64,000 nt of DNA from DASQBT01 sp963782495 (GCA_963782495.1 CAWAJU010000007.1:124001-188000), one strand, 5' to 3'; positions 37,332 through 47,083 are shown, counted from the stretch's first letter. Translations and numbers: made by a program. Notes: generated from the letters alone by a model not told the origin.

Positions 37332-37835
37332 CATTCGCCCACCCGATTTGTGCGTCAATGCAACCTCCCTGGTACAGCAGACGCAGTAAGCTTTAAGGCT
37401 GGCGTCAGCTTCGCCGAGGAACAGTCTTCCCCCAAGTCCCTGAATGGCTGACCCATGCGCGGAAGAGGACAGTTACCAAAAGCCCGACCGACCATCGCGC
37501 TCGCTTCGAATTGCGACCGGCAGCAGAAGAAGAAATGACGGTCAAGCGAGGTCGTCCAGTGTGATCGACAAGAATGGCCGCGCCTCGCTACACTAAAAGA
37601 ATTGCACAGGATACCGAGGTGAGAAGCGCAGCCTATCCACGTCACAAGTACCGCCTCGCCGACCAAGAGTCCGAACACGACGCGGCGCAAGTCGGCGCTG
37701 CGATGTGACTGCCCAGGATTCGCGGCCCTTCCCGCCATTGAGCGTGTTCAAGGCGAGCCCCATGGGTGCACCCGATGGTTCGAAACACGCCCCTTCCACA
37801 GATCCCAACTGAATCGGCCCCACCAAGGGGTGAAC
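37332..37835. other. Gap of about 500 bases without a supported gene
   Basis: No frame here shows a ribosome site with coding character on either strand. It separates the oxidoreductase-like gene from the convergent end of the sigma-factor operon. Confidence 0.35.
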
Positions 37836-38177
37836 TTATTCAGCCAGTTCCTTAGGCGCAGAGGCTTCCTGCTCGCGCTTGCGGAACCAGCAACGCAGCC
37901 CGCTTCTGAATTTCTCGCGCTCCTCTGGCGTCATCTGCTCCAAACGATTGGCGTGACAGCGTCCATGCCAGCCGCCGGGACCGCGAAACCCGCCGAACAG
38001 AATCCTGCTCAACACCAACAATCCCATGGCTTGCAGATAGCTGATTTCCTTGCCGCCCAGGAACAGAGCCGGCGCCAGCCAATTCCAGAGCGCCATCACC
38101 ACCCAACCGAGCGCTGCGATGCCAACGATCGCCAGCAGAAAAAACTTTCCGCAGCGCGATTTGCAGTTCATGCCCAT
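37836..38177 (-). CDS. Small membrane protein downstream of the ECF sigma factor
   Basis: A 113-residue protein with two predicted membrane helices (FFLLAIVGIAALGWVVMALW and the YLQAMGLLVLSRILFGGF region) and a basic cytosolic tail with LEQMTPEEREKFRSGLR. It starts 12 bases after the sigma-factor stop, so the two are one operon. I recall similar pairs in other betaproteobacteria. An anti-sigma or sensing role would fit position and topology but is unproven. Confidence 0.7.
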   Translation of the reverse strand: MGMNCKSRCGKFFLLAIVGIAALGWVVMALWNWLAPALFLGGKEISYLQAMGLLVLSRILFGGFRGPGGWHGRCHANRLEQMTPEEREKFRSGLRCWFRKREQEASAPKELAE

Positions 38178-38189
38178 TTCATGGCTCCT

Positions 38190-38765
38190 TTAAAGATCGA
38201 ATTCGTCATAGATGGTTTGCAGCCGTGCGCGAAGATGCAGCACCGCATAGCGTTTGCGTGCCAGCAGCGTGTTCAGGGAAACCCCGCTTTGCGCGGCCAT
38301 CTCCTTGAAGCTGCGCCCTTCCACTTCGTGGGCGATGAATACTGCGCGCTGCTGCTCGGGCAGCTCTTCGAGCGCTGCGTGGATCTCTTCCAGCAGCACC
38401 TTGCGCGCATAGGCCGCCTCGGGCCCGGCGTCTGCAGCTGGCAGGACGTCTTCCAGCCACGGGTGGTCATCAGATTCGTGCGACGCATTGACAAGCGGGT
38501 CTGACCTCCTCTTGCGAAAGCGATCGATGATGCGGTTGCGTGCCACTCGAAACAGCCATGCACCAACCTGCTCGATGGAATCAGGCAGCCGATAGGTTTC
38601 GACAAGCGCATGGAACACGTCCTGCAGAATGTCTTCGGCTTCGCCCGGTTCGGCCACGCGCCGCCGGATGAAATTTCCAAGCCGTCCGCGCTCCCGCGTA
38701 ACTGTTTCGACAACCCGCTTGTTCTGTTCTTTCATCAGCACGTCGGGATTGAGTGTCATGTCCAT
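38190..38765 (-). CDS. ECF-type RNA polymerase sigma factor
   Basis: A 191-residue sigma-70-family factor of the extracytoplasmic type. Region 2 includes AEDILQDVFHALVETYRL and GAWLFRVARNRIIDRFRKR. Region 4 includes LPEQQRAVFIAHEVEGRSF and the helix-turn-helix around GVSLNTLLARKRYAV. Two starts are close (38765 and 38759); neither has a strong ribosome site. It would direct transcription of a small target set, probably controlled by the membrane protein encoded next to it. Confidence 0.9.
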   Translation of the reverse strand: MDMTLNPDVLMKEQNKRVVETVTRERGRLGNFIRRRVAEPGEAEDILQDVFHALVETYRLPDSIEQVGAWLFRVARNRIIDRFRKRRSDPLVNASHESDDHPWLEDVLPAADAGPEAAYARKVLLEEIHAALEELPEQQRAVFIAHEVEGRSFKEMAAQSGVSLNTLLARKRYAVLHLRARLQTIYDEFDL

Positions 38766-38979
38766 ACCCGTGAAGACGTACCACGGCGCAAAATATTGTA
38801 TGGATTGAAAAGAAAGGCCCAACTCCGCTTCGCTCAGGATGCTCAGACGCCAGCCCGGCGTCGCAGCTGACCAGATCATATGCGGCGTCAGCGGGAGTAC
38901 TGATGAAGTGAGCGGGCCAGGTGAGCAGCGATTGCGCTCACGATCCGGGAGGTATGACGGGCTTTGCGGCCTGCCGGCC

Positions 38980-39639
38980 TTACCAACTCGCCGGCAACTG
39001 CCTTGGTATGACCATTTTCTTGTCTTCCATCCGGATATAACCACCCGTGCTCAGGTCCTTCATGATGCGGCTCACCATTTCGCGGGAGGCGCCCACCATG
39101 TTTGCGATTTCCTGGTGGGTGAGGCGCTGCTCGATTACCAGCGTTCCCTGCTGTTCCGTTGCCAGATTCAACAGGGTGTGTGCGACCCGCCCATAGACGT
39201 CTAGCAATGCCAGTCCCTTGACCTGATCAGTGAGAGAACGAACCCGCTTCACCAAAGTACGGATGAGTCCCATGGCAAAGCCAGGATGTTCTGCAATGCA
39301 ACGTTCGAACCCCGCTCTGGAAACGACTGCCATCTGGCATGGCTCCATGGTCATGACCGAGGCGGAACGGGGTGCATCGTCGATGATCGCCAGCTCGCCG
39401 AAGTATTCGCCAGGACCCGCCATGTTCAGCAAGACCTCCTTGCCCTTCTCGTCGCTGACATACACTTTCACCTTGCCCGTCAAGATGATGTAGAACATCT
39501 CGCTCGGGTCTCCTTCATTGACCAGAATGGTGTTCTTGGCATACGATCTGCTCACGCCATAACTGGCGACAAGTCGCATGTCCTCCTGGCTCAGTTCGGG
39601 GAAAAATTGGTTTCCAGATGTCATCGTATCGGGCTCCAT
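38980..39639 (-). CDS. Crp/Fnr-family transcriptional regulator (cAMP-CRP type)
   Basis: A 219-residue regulator. The cyclic-nucleotide pocket has the phosphate-binding cassette GEYFGELAIIDDAPRSASV, close to cAMP-binding consensus. The DNA-binding helix reads GASREMVSRIMKDL, which keeps the R, E and R residues that let E. coli CRP read GTGA half-sites. No FNR-type Cys cluster is present. It is divergent from the CHASE2 cyclase gene 119 bases away, suggesting local cAMP control. It is a candidate for the GTGA/TCAC dyads near 47-56 kb, with caution about their spacing. Confidence 0.9.
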   Translation of the reverse strand: MEPDTMTSGNQFFPELSQEDMRLVASYGVSRSYAKNTILVNEGDPSEMFYIILTGKVKVYVSDEKGKEVLLNMAGPGEYFGELAIIDDAPRSASVMTMEPCQMAVVSRAGFERCIAEHPGFAMGLIRTLVKRVRSLTDQVKGLALLDVYGRVAHTLLNLATEQQGTLVIEQRLTHQEIANMVGASREMVSRIMKDLSTGGYIRMEDKKMVIPRQLPASW

Positions 39640-39758
39640 TCCGGGTATGAATACAAGCCTCTCGAACCTAACGCCTTAGATGTAGCTGATTCTTTACCGG
39701 GCAAGTATAGCAGTCTTGATCCACGCAGGCGGGGTGCGACACCGCAGGACGCATCGTT

Positions 39759-41984
39759 TTGACAGTGCAGATAAGGACTCGGACCATCTCAATTTGGGTC
39801 AAGACACTGCTCCTTGGTCTGCTGATCGCACTGATTGGTCTTGTCGCCGGCATGGTGCCACCCGTGGCCGCGCTCGAAAAGGACATCGGGCTGGGCTGGC
39901 TGTTCGGCCTGCGCGGGGCCCGGCCTGCGCCCCCTGATGTCGTTGTTGTCACCATCGACCGACTCTCTTCCGACGCACTTGGCCTGCCCAACAAGCCCAG
40001 CAAATGGCCGCGCTCGCTGCATGCGCGCCTGGTGCGCAAGCTGAAGGACCTGGGGGCCCAGGTGGTCGCCTTCGACGTCATCTTCGATGAGGCCCGGGAT
40101 CCCGTCCAGGATGCGGAATTCGCCCGAGCATGCAGGGAAGCCGGAAACGTTGTCCTGTTCGAGTATCTCAAACGCGAATCACCCGGCGACGTCGACAGCG
40201 GATTGATTGTCCAGACCGTGGTTCCGCCTATCCCCGAGCTTGCCCAGGCCGCAGCCGCGCTTGCCCCGTTTCCGCTGCCCAAGGTGCCGGTCAGGGTGAG
40301 CGATGCCTGGTTGTTCAAGACCGGCGCCGGCGATGCGCCCACGCTCCCGGTTGTTGCACTGCAGCTGTACGCCCGCCCGTTCCAGACAGACTTGCTGCGT
40401 AGCCTTCACGAGGCGGCGTCTCCGCAGGAGCTTGAGTCGCTTGAATCTGACATGAACCCGGTGGCGTTTGCGCAAGGCCTTCGGCAGTTGTTTCTTACCC
40501 ATCCCAGGTTGGCAAGAAGCCTGCACGCTCGGTTGCAGGATCAGACGGCGTTTGCAAACCCTCGCGCCCGCTCAGTCCTCGCGGCCTTGCTCGATGCATA
40601 TAGCGGACCGAGCAGCCGCACGCTCGACTTTTACGGTCCGCCCCGCAGCATCGCCACCATCCCTTATCACCGGGTCCTGGATGGACAACTGGACGCGTCG
40701 AATATTGCCGGCAAGGCTGTGTTCGTTGGCTTCTCCGAACAACTGCAACCGGAACAGAAAGATGATTTCTACACGGTGTTCTCCCAGCCGAGCGGCCTGG
40801 ATATGAGCGGCGTGGAGATCGCGGCCACCACCTTTGCCAATCTGTTGGAAGGCCGCAGCGTCACGCCGCTTCCGTTATCGCTGCAGTATCTGGTGATCGC
40901 TGGTTGGGGCTTGGTGTTGGGGACGCTGTTGTTGCTGCCCGCCATGGTGCTCCTGCCCATCACTGCGGCCCTGGCCGCGGCATACCTGGGTCTGGCGTAT
41001 CACGCCTTCGCGGTGGATGGCGCGTGGCTGCCCGTCATCGTGCCGCTCATGCTGCAGTTGCCGCTCGCCATACTGGGTGCGCTGCTCTGGCGCTACCTGG
41101 ATGTCCGGCGTGAGCGTCAACGAATACGCATGGCCTTTGCGCATTACGTGCCGGGACGGGTAGTGGATTCCCTGAGCCGCGGGACCACCGACGTGAGAAC
41201 CAAACCGGAGGTCGTGCATGGTGTCTGCCTGGCCACGGACGTAGAGAAATTCGCCGGACTTGCGGAACGTCTGCACCCCGCAATCGTGCACACCCTGTTG
41301 AACCGCTATTACGAGATCCTGTTCGAGGCCGTCAAGCGCCGCGGCGGGTTCGTCTCGGATGTCGTCGGAGATGCGATGCTGGCCATCTGGGCCGCCACAT
41401 CCGCCCAACCGTCGCTGCGCCGCCAGGCTTGCCACGCCGCGCTGGACATCATCGATGCCGTCGCTGCGTTCAATCGAGGCACACCCGAGGCGAGCATGCC
41501 TACCCGCCTGGGCCTGCATTGCGGGGAAATCGCGCTGGGCAACGTTGGCGCCGGCGACCACTATGAGTATCGGGCGGTAGGCGACATCGTCAATACCGCC
41601 ACACGCGTGGAGGGGCTGAACAAGCAGTTGGGCACATGGGCGCTCGCTTCCCGGCAGATGATCGAGGGTATCGAGGACATCGTCACACGGGAAGTGGGCA
41701 CATTTCGCCTGTCGGGAAAATCCCAGCCGCTGGTGATTCATGAACTGGTGGGTCGGGCCGGCCAGGTTGATGCCGCGGTGCACCAGCGCAACCTTGTTTT
41801 CGCCAGGGGCCTCAAGGCGTTTCGCGCGGAATCCTGGCGGGATGCGGTCGAAATGTTTCAAATGCTGCTGGCCCAATTCGGCAATGACGGGCCTTCCCGC
41901 TATTACATTGATCTATGCGAACTGCATGCCAAAGATCCCCCACCGGCGCCGTGGGACGGGGTCATCAACCTGCAGCAGAAATAG
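39759..41984 (+). CDS. CHASE2-domain class III adenylate/guanylate cyclase
   Basis: A 741-residue membrane protein. It has an N-terminal helix (about 13-33), a large extracytoplasmic CHASE2 sensor (about 35-365), and three membrane helices (about 370-445). The class III cyclase domain contains LATDVEKFAGLAERLHP and VSDVVGDAMLAIWA, which hold the two metal-binding Asp, and YRAVGDIVNTATRVEGLNK. All look intact. The start is a TTG at 39759; GTG 39765 is an alternative. Class III enzymes usually make cAMP, but substrate choice cannot be proved here. It lies between two genes for cyclic-nucleotide-binding proteins. Confidence 0.9.
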   Translation: MTVQIRTRTISIWVKTLLLGLLIALIGLVAGMVPPVAALEKDIGLGWLFGLRGARPAPPDVVVVTIDRLSSDALGLPNKPSKWPRSLHARLVRKLKDLGAQVVAFDVIFDEARDPVQDAEFARACREAGNVVLFEYLKRESPGDVDSGLIVQTVVPPIPELAQAAAALAPFPLPKVPVRVSDAWLFKTGAGDAPTLPVVALQLYARPFQTDLLRSLHEAASPQELESLESDMNPVAFAQGLRQLFLTHPRLARSLHARLQDQTAFANPRARSVLAALLDAYSGPSSRTLDFYGPPRSIATIPYHRVLDGQLDASNIAGKAVFVGFSEQLQPEQKDDFYTVFSQPSGLDMSGVEIAATTFANLLEGRSVTPLPLSLQYLVIAGWGLVLGTLLLLPAMVLLPITAALAAAYLGLAYHAFAVDGAWLPVIVPLMLQLPLAILGALLWRYLDVRRERQRIRMAFAHYVPGRVVDSLSRGTTDVRTKPEVVHGVCLATDVEKFAGLAERLHPAIVHTLLNRYYEILFEAVKRRGGFVSDVVGDAMLAIWAATSAQPSLRRQACHAALDIIDAVAAFNRGTPEASMPTRLGLHCGEIALGNVGAGDHYEYRAVGDIVNTATRVEGLNKQLGTWALASRQMIEGIEDIVTREVGTFRLSGKSQPLVIHELVGRAGQVDAAVHQRNLVFARGLKAFRAESWRDAVEMFQMLLAQFGNDGPSRYYIDLCELHAKDPPPAPWDGVINLQQK

Positions 41985-42096
41985 CCGCGCCCATAAATAA
42001 ACTTGTTGCCTTCACCCGAGCTGGCCAACCCACCGGGGCCCCTGCCCCGTCACAATGCGTTGCTATATTGGGCGCCATCGGCTAGAAAGACGACTG

Positions 42097-42129
42097 TATG
42101 CGCAAACACTCAAAGTGTTGGAGCGCATA
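42097..42129 (+). promoter_or_regulatory. Dyad upstream of the FecR-TPR gene
   Basis: An interrupted palindrome with TATGCGC / GCGCATA arms at the ends and ACACT / AGTGT inside, 97 bases before the FecR-TPR start. It could be an operator or leader hairpin. No T run follows. Confidence 0.4.
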
Positions 42130-42225
42130 GACAATGCTTGATAAAGTGCCGACTGCAATCTTCACAACCGTCCCTTGGGGTTGCTTAGGATCTTTAATGC
42201 AGGTGTCAGCATAGGGAGAGAAAAT

Positions 42226-43773
42226 TTGGGTCGTGCTGCGTTGGGTTTGTTCCTGATGCTGGTCGCACTTGGCCTGCTGGCTGCGCCGACGAGCTACGCG
42301 GCAGACCGCTGTAAGCCCTGGGCGGCCCAGCTTGCGTCAGTGCAAGGACGTGTAGAGACGCAACGCGCAGGTACGGCAGGCTGGCAGCCGGTGTCCTCGG
42401 GCGAGGTCTTCTGTCCGGGAGACAGTCTGAGGGTTCCGGCGCTGAGTCGGGCGGCGGTCCTTCTGCCCGGCGAAACAATGTTGCGACTTGATCAGGGGAC
42501 GACTCTCACTTTCCCAGCGGCCCAAGCCGAACAGTCTTCCTGGCTCGATCTGCTCCAAGGGGCGGTGCATTTCATCAGCCGCCGACCGCCCAAGCTGCAA
42601 ATCAAGACCCCCTTCGTTAATGCCGCCATCGAAGGCACAGAGTTTGTCCTGCGCGTGGACGCCGATCAGACCGAACTGTGGGTCCTGGAAGGCCGCGTGT
42701 TGGCGAGCAACCCAGCCGGCAGCCTGGCGGTCGCCGGCGGTGAAGCCGCCGTCGCCAAAGCGGGCCAGGCGCCTATGCGCTTGATGCTCAAGCCGCGCGA
42801 TGCGGTGCAGTGGGCGCTCTACTATCCACCGCTGATCGACTTGCGCGCCGCGGAGTATGCATCCGGTCCCGCTGCCGGGAACCTGGGCGAGGCGCTGGAA
42901 CGCTACCGGCAAGGCGATCTCACTGACGCCCTGGCAAAACTCGACGAGGTTCCGCCCGATGCGCGCGACACCTCGTATCTCGCGCTGCGGGACGGCCTGC
43001 TCTTGTCCGTCGGCCGGGTCGATGAGGCCGACTCCGACATCGCTCAGGCCCTGACCCGCAACCCGGACGATGGCATCGCACTTGCGCTGAAGTCTGTCAT
43101 CGCATTGGCGCAAAGTGAGAAAGAGCAGGCCCTCGCGCTCGCCCGACAAGCCGTCGACCACGCGCCCAAGTCGCCGGTTCCGCGGATCGCCTTGTCTTAC
43201 GCGCAGCAGGCGGGTTTTCAGATCGACGCGGCGATGGATAGCGTGCAGGACGCGCTCAGACTGGACCCCAATAATGCGCTGGCCCAGGCTCGGCTTGCCG
43301 AACTCAAGCTTTCCAAGGGAGACTCAGGTGGTGCCCTGGAAGCGGCGCAGAAATCCGTGGAGCTCAATCCGAATCTGGCTCGGACCCAGACGGTTCTGGG
43401 CTTTGCCCATCTCACGCGCATTGAAATTGATCAGGCCAAGGTTGCTTTCGAAAAAGCCATCGCGCTGGACCAGGCCGACCCCTTGCCGCGCTTGGGCCTG
43501 GGTCTGGCCAAGATCCGCCGGAACAAGCTTGAAGAAGGAAGGCAGGACATCGAGATCGCCACCAGCCTCGATCCGACCAATTCGCTCATCCGCAGCTATA
43601 TGGGCAAGGCGTATTTCGAGGAAAAGCGCGATGCCCTCGCCGGTGTCCAACTCAGCATGGCCAAGGAACTGGACCCCAAGGACCCGACGCCCTGGTTCTA
43701 TGACGCGATACGCAAGCAGCTGGACAACCGGCCGGTGGAGGCATGGCAAATCTGCAGGAAGCCATCGAACTGA
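42226..43773 (+). CDS. FecR-domain and TPR protein, N-terminal part of a frameshifted FecR-TPR-barrel protein
   Basis: A 515-residue exported protein (signal peptide ending APTSYAA). The FecR domain spans about 40-170 (FVNAAIEGTEFVLRVDADQ is the hallmark). A series of TPR repeats then runs to the end (ALRLDPNNALAQARLAELK). The start is a TTG at 42226 with GGGAGAG upstream. Homologous proteins, as I recall them, continue without a break into ALANLQEAIELNDNRAVYRS and a beta barrel. Here that sequence sits in the next frame. One base appears lost near 43740 (GAGGCATGGCAAAT), so the last nine residues are nonsense. Confidence 0.78.
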   Translation: MGRAALGLFLMLVALGLLAAPTSYAADRCKPWAAQLASVQGRVETQRAGTAGWQPVSSGEVFCPGDSLRVPALSRAAVLLPGETMLRLDQGTTLTFPAAQAEQSSWLDLLQGAVHFISRRPPKLQIKTPFVNAAIEGTEFVLRVDADQTELWVLEGRVLASNPAGSLAVAGGEAAVAKAGQAPMRLMLKPRDAVQWALYYPPLIDLRAAEYASGPAAGNLGEALERYRQGDLTDALAKLDEVPPDARDTSYLALRDGLLLSVGRVDEADSDIAQALTRNPDDGIALALKSVIALAQSEKEQALALARQAVDHAPKSPVPRIALSYAQQAGFQIDAAMDSVQDALRLDPNNALAQARLAELKLSKGDSGGALEAAQKSVELNPNLARTQTVLGFAHLTRIEIDQAKVAFEKAIALDQADPLPRLGLGLAKIRRNKLEEGRQDIEIATSLDPTNSLIRSYMGKAYFEEKRDALAGVQLSMAKELDPKDPTPWFYDAIRKQLDNRPVEAWQICRKPSN

Positions 43774-45530
43774 ATGACAATCGTGCTGTGTATCGCTCTC
43801 GCCTGCTCCTGGAAGACGATCTTGCCGCAAGGAGCGCAAGCCTCGGAAGGATTTACCACGACCTCGGCTTTGAGCAATCGGCCTTGGTGGAGGGCTGGCA
43901 ATCCGTCAATAGCGATCCAAGCAACTATTCAGCACACCGTTTCCTTGCTGACTCCTACGCGGCATTACCCCGCTTCGAGATCGCCAAAGTGAGCGAGCTA
44001 CTCCAGTCGCAACTCCTGCAACCCATCAATCTTGCGCCTGTTCAGCCACAACTGGCCACCAGTAACCTTCTGATACTCGAAAACGCCGGCCCGGCAAATC
44101 CGTCGTTTAATGAGTTCAGCCCGCTGTTTGAACGCAACCGACTGACCGCGCAGGCGTCAGCGGTATACGGAAGCAACAACACTATCGGTGATGAGATCGT
44201 ACAGTCCGGCCTATGGGAAAACTTTTCTTACAGCTTGGGGCAGTTTCACTACGAGACTGATGGTTTCCGCCAAAATAGTGACCTGACGCAGGATCTATAC
44301 GATGTATTTGTGCAATCAAATCTCGCACCATCGCTGAGTTTACAAGGTGAGTATAGACACAGAGCCTTGGAACACGGCAACCTTGAACTTGCGTTTGTTC
44401 CGGACCCATTTGGTCTGGTCAGACGAAATCTTCGAACCAACACATTTCGCGTGGGCGCCAAATACCAGCCTTCGCCAGACTCCAACATCGTCGCCTCGGT
44501 GATCCACGAGGATAACGAGGAAAACCTCGATTTCGGCTTCGGATTCCCATATCTGACCAATAGCCATGGGTACAACACCGAACTTCAATACCTGCTTCGG
44601 TCCACTCGCTATCGTCTGATTACGGGGGCCGGTCAGTATGATGTTGATAACACGACCACATACGCCGGCGATTTCAACACTTGGCATAGCAATGCCTACG
44701 TGTATTTGCTTGTCCCCTATCCACCTAGGTTGTCTTGGACTTTTGGTGCAAGTGTCGATTCCTTGCATGACGGCTTGGAAGGCAAGTTCAAGCAGCTGAA
44801 CCCGAAATTTGGAGCAATCTGGAATGCGGATTCCGCAACTGTAGTGCGATTAGCCGCGTTCAAAGTCTTAAAGCGGACGCTGATTGCCGATCAAACCATA
44901 GAACCCACCCAGGTAGCTGGCTTCAATCAGTTCTTTGACGATTTCGATGGGACCAAATCAACGCGATACGGTGCTGCAGTTGACCGGAAGTTCGCTTCAA
45001 ATTTCCATGGCGGACTTGAACTGTCGAAGCGGGAGTTAAAAGTCCCTATACAAGCGGTTACGGTCTTGACAGAGGATTGGGAGGAGCGCTTGGCTCGAGC
45101 TTATTTGAATTGGACACCACGTGCGCGATGGGCTATCAGCTGTAGCTATGAACTGGAGCAATTTCACAAAGTTACGGATGATCCCACGTTGAGCCCTCCG
45201 CCTCTTAGTATGAGAACAGAAATACTTCCTGTAACAGTGCGCTATTTCCATCCGTCTGGTCTATTTGGGCAAATCGGCGCGACCTACGTAAATCAGAAGG
45301 TGAAGCTGAACACAGGAGATATCGCCAGTGATCAGTTTGGGTTACTAGATGGGGGAATAGGGTATCGCCTGCCGATGCGGAGGGGAACCATTAGTATTAA
45401 CGTGAGGAACCTTCTGGACAGAAGGTTCGAGTTTCAAGACCTTTCGACTCGGACATCGCCACCAAGCGTAAGTAATCCACCATTTCTTCCGGAGCGTACA
45501 ATTTTTGCGAGTCTAGTACTCGCGTTGTGA
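43743..45530 (+). CDS. TPR-linked outer-membrane beta-barrel, C-terminal part of the frameshifted protein
   Basis: A 595-residue frame. Its first 100 residues continue the TPR region of the preceding gene (LQEAIELNDNRAVYRSRLLL). The rest is rich in alternating aromatic and polar residues, as expected for a large outer-membrane barrel, and ends in TIFASLVLAL. No signal peptide is present, so it needs the upstream part for export. The ATG at 43743 is too close to the GGAGG before it. From about 44100 the base composition turns markedly AT-richer, although the frame stays open. Possible role: surface export or scaffold linked to the cyclase; unproven. Confidence 0.72.
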   Translation: MANLQEAIELNDNRAVYRSRLLLEDDLAARSASLGRIYHDLGFEQSALVEGWQSVNSDPSNYSAHRFLADSYAALPRFEIAKVSELLQSQLLQPINLAPVQPQLATSNLLILENAGPANPSFNEFSPLFERNRLTAQASAVYGSNNTIGDEIVQSGLWENFSYSLGQFHYETDGFRQNSDLTQDLYDVFVQSNLAPSLSLQGEYRHRALEHGNLELAFVPDPFGLVRRNLRTNTFRVGAKYQPSPDSNIVASVIHEDNEENLDFGFGFPYLTNSHGYNTELQYLLRSTRYRLITGAGQYDVDNTTTYAGDFNTWHSNAYVYLLVPYPPRLSWTFGASVDSLHDGLEGKFKQLNPKFGAIWNADSATVVRLAAFKVLKRTLIADQTIEPTQVAGFNQFFDDFDGTKSTRYGAAVDRKFASNFHGGLELSKRELKVPIQAVTVLTEDWEERLARAYLNWTPRARWAISCSYELEQFHKVTDDPTLSPPPLSMRTEILPVTVRYFHPSGLFGQIGATYVNQKVKLNTGDIASDQFGLLDGGIGYRLPMRRGTISINVRNLLDRRFEFQDLSTRTSPPSVSNPPFLPERTIFASLVLAL

Positions 45531-45603
45531 CCGAACAGAGTGATCCGCGGAATTGTACAACCTTGTCGTCCGATTTCTTTCACCAAACCAAGGAGAGTTG
45601 ATC

Positions 45604-46104
45604 ATGCGCAAAGGAGACTTAACAACCGTGTTTGTGGCTACCGCCCTAGCTTTCACCATGACTTCATGCGCGCACTATGGTGATCACCCGCCACAACCGG
45701 AGGGTGGCAAGCCGGTTTCAGCAGGTGCATTAATCTTGGACGGGAAGGAAGTCCCGCTATTCAATTCGAAAGGGCTCAAGGAATTCCTTGATGAGGGGCA
45801 GTACTCAACAATAACGCTTGTAAACAACAGAGGGGAAGTCAAAATAGTAAACGTAGACGGGAAACAGATCGAGCCTTGCGGAACTATAGAGGGAACGACC
45901 ATAACGGGCACATGCCATCTAGAAGGCATCGACGTTATGCACGTCAACGATGTCTCGATATGGGTTACTCACGGCAGTCCAACGTGTGGCACGATTAGAG
46001 TCAACGGAAGGATTCTTCAAGTCCATGCGACCGCGGAGCCTGGCCACTGGAACAGGGGTAACTGGCCATGCCACGAGGGGACCTTGGCTGATCATCAGCA
46101 TTAG
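45604..46104 (+). CDS. Small putative lipoprotein, unknown function
   Basis: A 166-residue protein with an N-terminal hydrophobic stretch ending TMTSC, a plausible lipid-attachment site at Cys22. The body has paired Cys (EPCGTIEGTTITGTC and SPTCGT, NWPCHEG) that could form disulfides. I recognise no family. AAGGAGA lies 7 bases before the ATG. The region is AT-rich compared with most of the window, like the end of the preceding barrel gene. Confidence 0.7.
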   Translation: MRKGDLTTVFVATALAFTMTSCAHYGDHPPQPEGGKPVSAGALILDGKEVPLFNSKGLKEFLDEGQYSTITLVNNRGEVKIVNVDGKQIEPCGTIEGTTITGTCHLEGIDVMHVNDVSIWVTHGSPTCGTIRVNGRILQVHATAEPGHWNRGNWPCHEGTLADHQH

Positions 46105-46359
46105 ATGTCCACGAGACGGTGCCGTCTTGACGCAGAATATAGCGACAGCTCAAACAAGAGTGCTACGTGAGATATACCGCCTATGCCCTTCTCGGTGTGT
46201 GTTTCTCCCATGCACGATGTTGAGTCGCTCCAACACAATTCCTAGATATCCCAACCTGGGATCCCCGTTAGTCTCTTGGCACGGCCTACCCTACCCTCTG
46301 AGTAGGGGAAGTCTCTTGCAGATGTCGCGCGAATAGAATAGGGGCGGTGGGCAGATCTA

Positions 46360-46854
46360 ATGCACGAATCAAGACTGAGGCTGTTGCAGGAGATGCCCAT
46401 TTTCGGTGGCGTCACGGAGACCACGCTGCGGCTCTTGTTGGACCTTGCCCGCGTCGTGCCGGTTGCCAGGAACGAATTCTTTCTTCGCCAGGACGACCAG
46501 GCGGATTCCGTCTTTGTTCTGGAGCAGGGCAAGGTCGCCGTCATCAAGACGTGCTGTGGACAAGACCATTTTTTGAGGACGCTGGAGAAAGGCGATTGCT
46601 TTGGCGAGATGGCCCTCATGGATCTGCTCCCGCGCAGCGCATCCATTCTGGCGATTGAGGACAGTCGCGCGATTGAAATCTCCGCCGCTGGCCTGTACGA
46701 AATCTACAAGCGCGATATTGAACAGTTCGTTTTGATACAAATGAACATGGGCAGGGAGGTGAGCCGCAGGTTGCGCACAGCGGAAGACAGGCTGCTGCAG
46801 GCGAGGATGGATGCGAAGGCCGTCGACGAAAGTTATGGCTTCTATTCCGTTTGA
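46360..46854 (+). CDS. Stand-alone cyclic-nucleotide-binding domain protein
   Basis: A 164-residue protein made of one Crp-type nucleotide-binding domain with the cassette DCFGEMALMDLLPRSASIL and a helical tail. No DNA-binding helix-turn-helix follows. It could sense cAMP made by the CHASE2 cyclase at 39759 and act through protein contacts. It lies just upstream of the peptide-export cluster. Start at 46360; ribosome site weak. Confidence 0.8.
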   Translation: MHESRLRLLQEMPIFGGVTETTLRLLLDLARVVPVARNEFFLRQDDQADSVFVLEQGKVAVIKTCCGQDHFLRTLEKGDCFGEMALMDLLPRSASILAIEDSRAIEISAAGLYEIYKRDIEQFVLIQMNMGREVSRRLRTAEDRLLQARMDAKAVDESYGFYSV

Positions 46855-47083
46855 CGCGGAGCAGTTTCTTTAGGGCAGGGACTGCCATCCCTATCCACTT
46901 CAATCATCGCCTGGTTCTAATTCTCGTCAAACCGGCAGCAGCGTAGCGCGCCTCAGTAATTTCCTGGCTGCGGCGACGCCTGCTCCAGACCCGCACTCCT
47001 CACTCCCGTGTGACCTTCTGGCGCGAAGGCGCGACACGCCTGCCCGCAATGGGCCGTGTCGCAGAGCCTAACGCGCTTCCGAC
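46855..47083. other. Intergenic region before the peptide-export cluster
   Basis: No gene is seen here. With the promoter and leader to 47231 the non-coding stretch is 377 bases. The regulated promoter at 47084-47147 is the only structured element found. Confidence 0.4.

Noticed and set aside
46272..46300. TGGCACGGCC stretch before the cyclic-nucleotide-binding gene as a sigma-54 promoter
   Set aside because: The -12 GC element is missing at the required distance.
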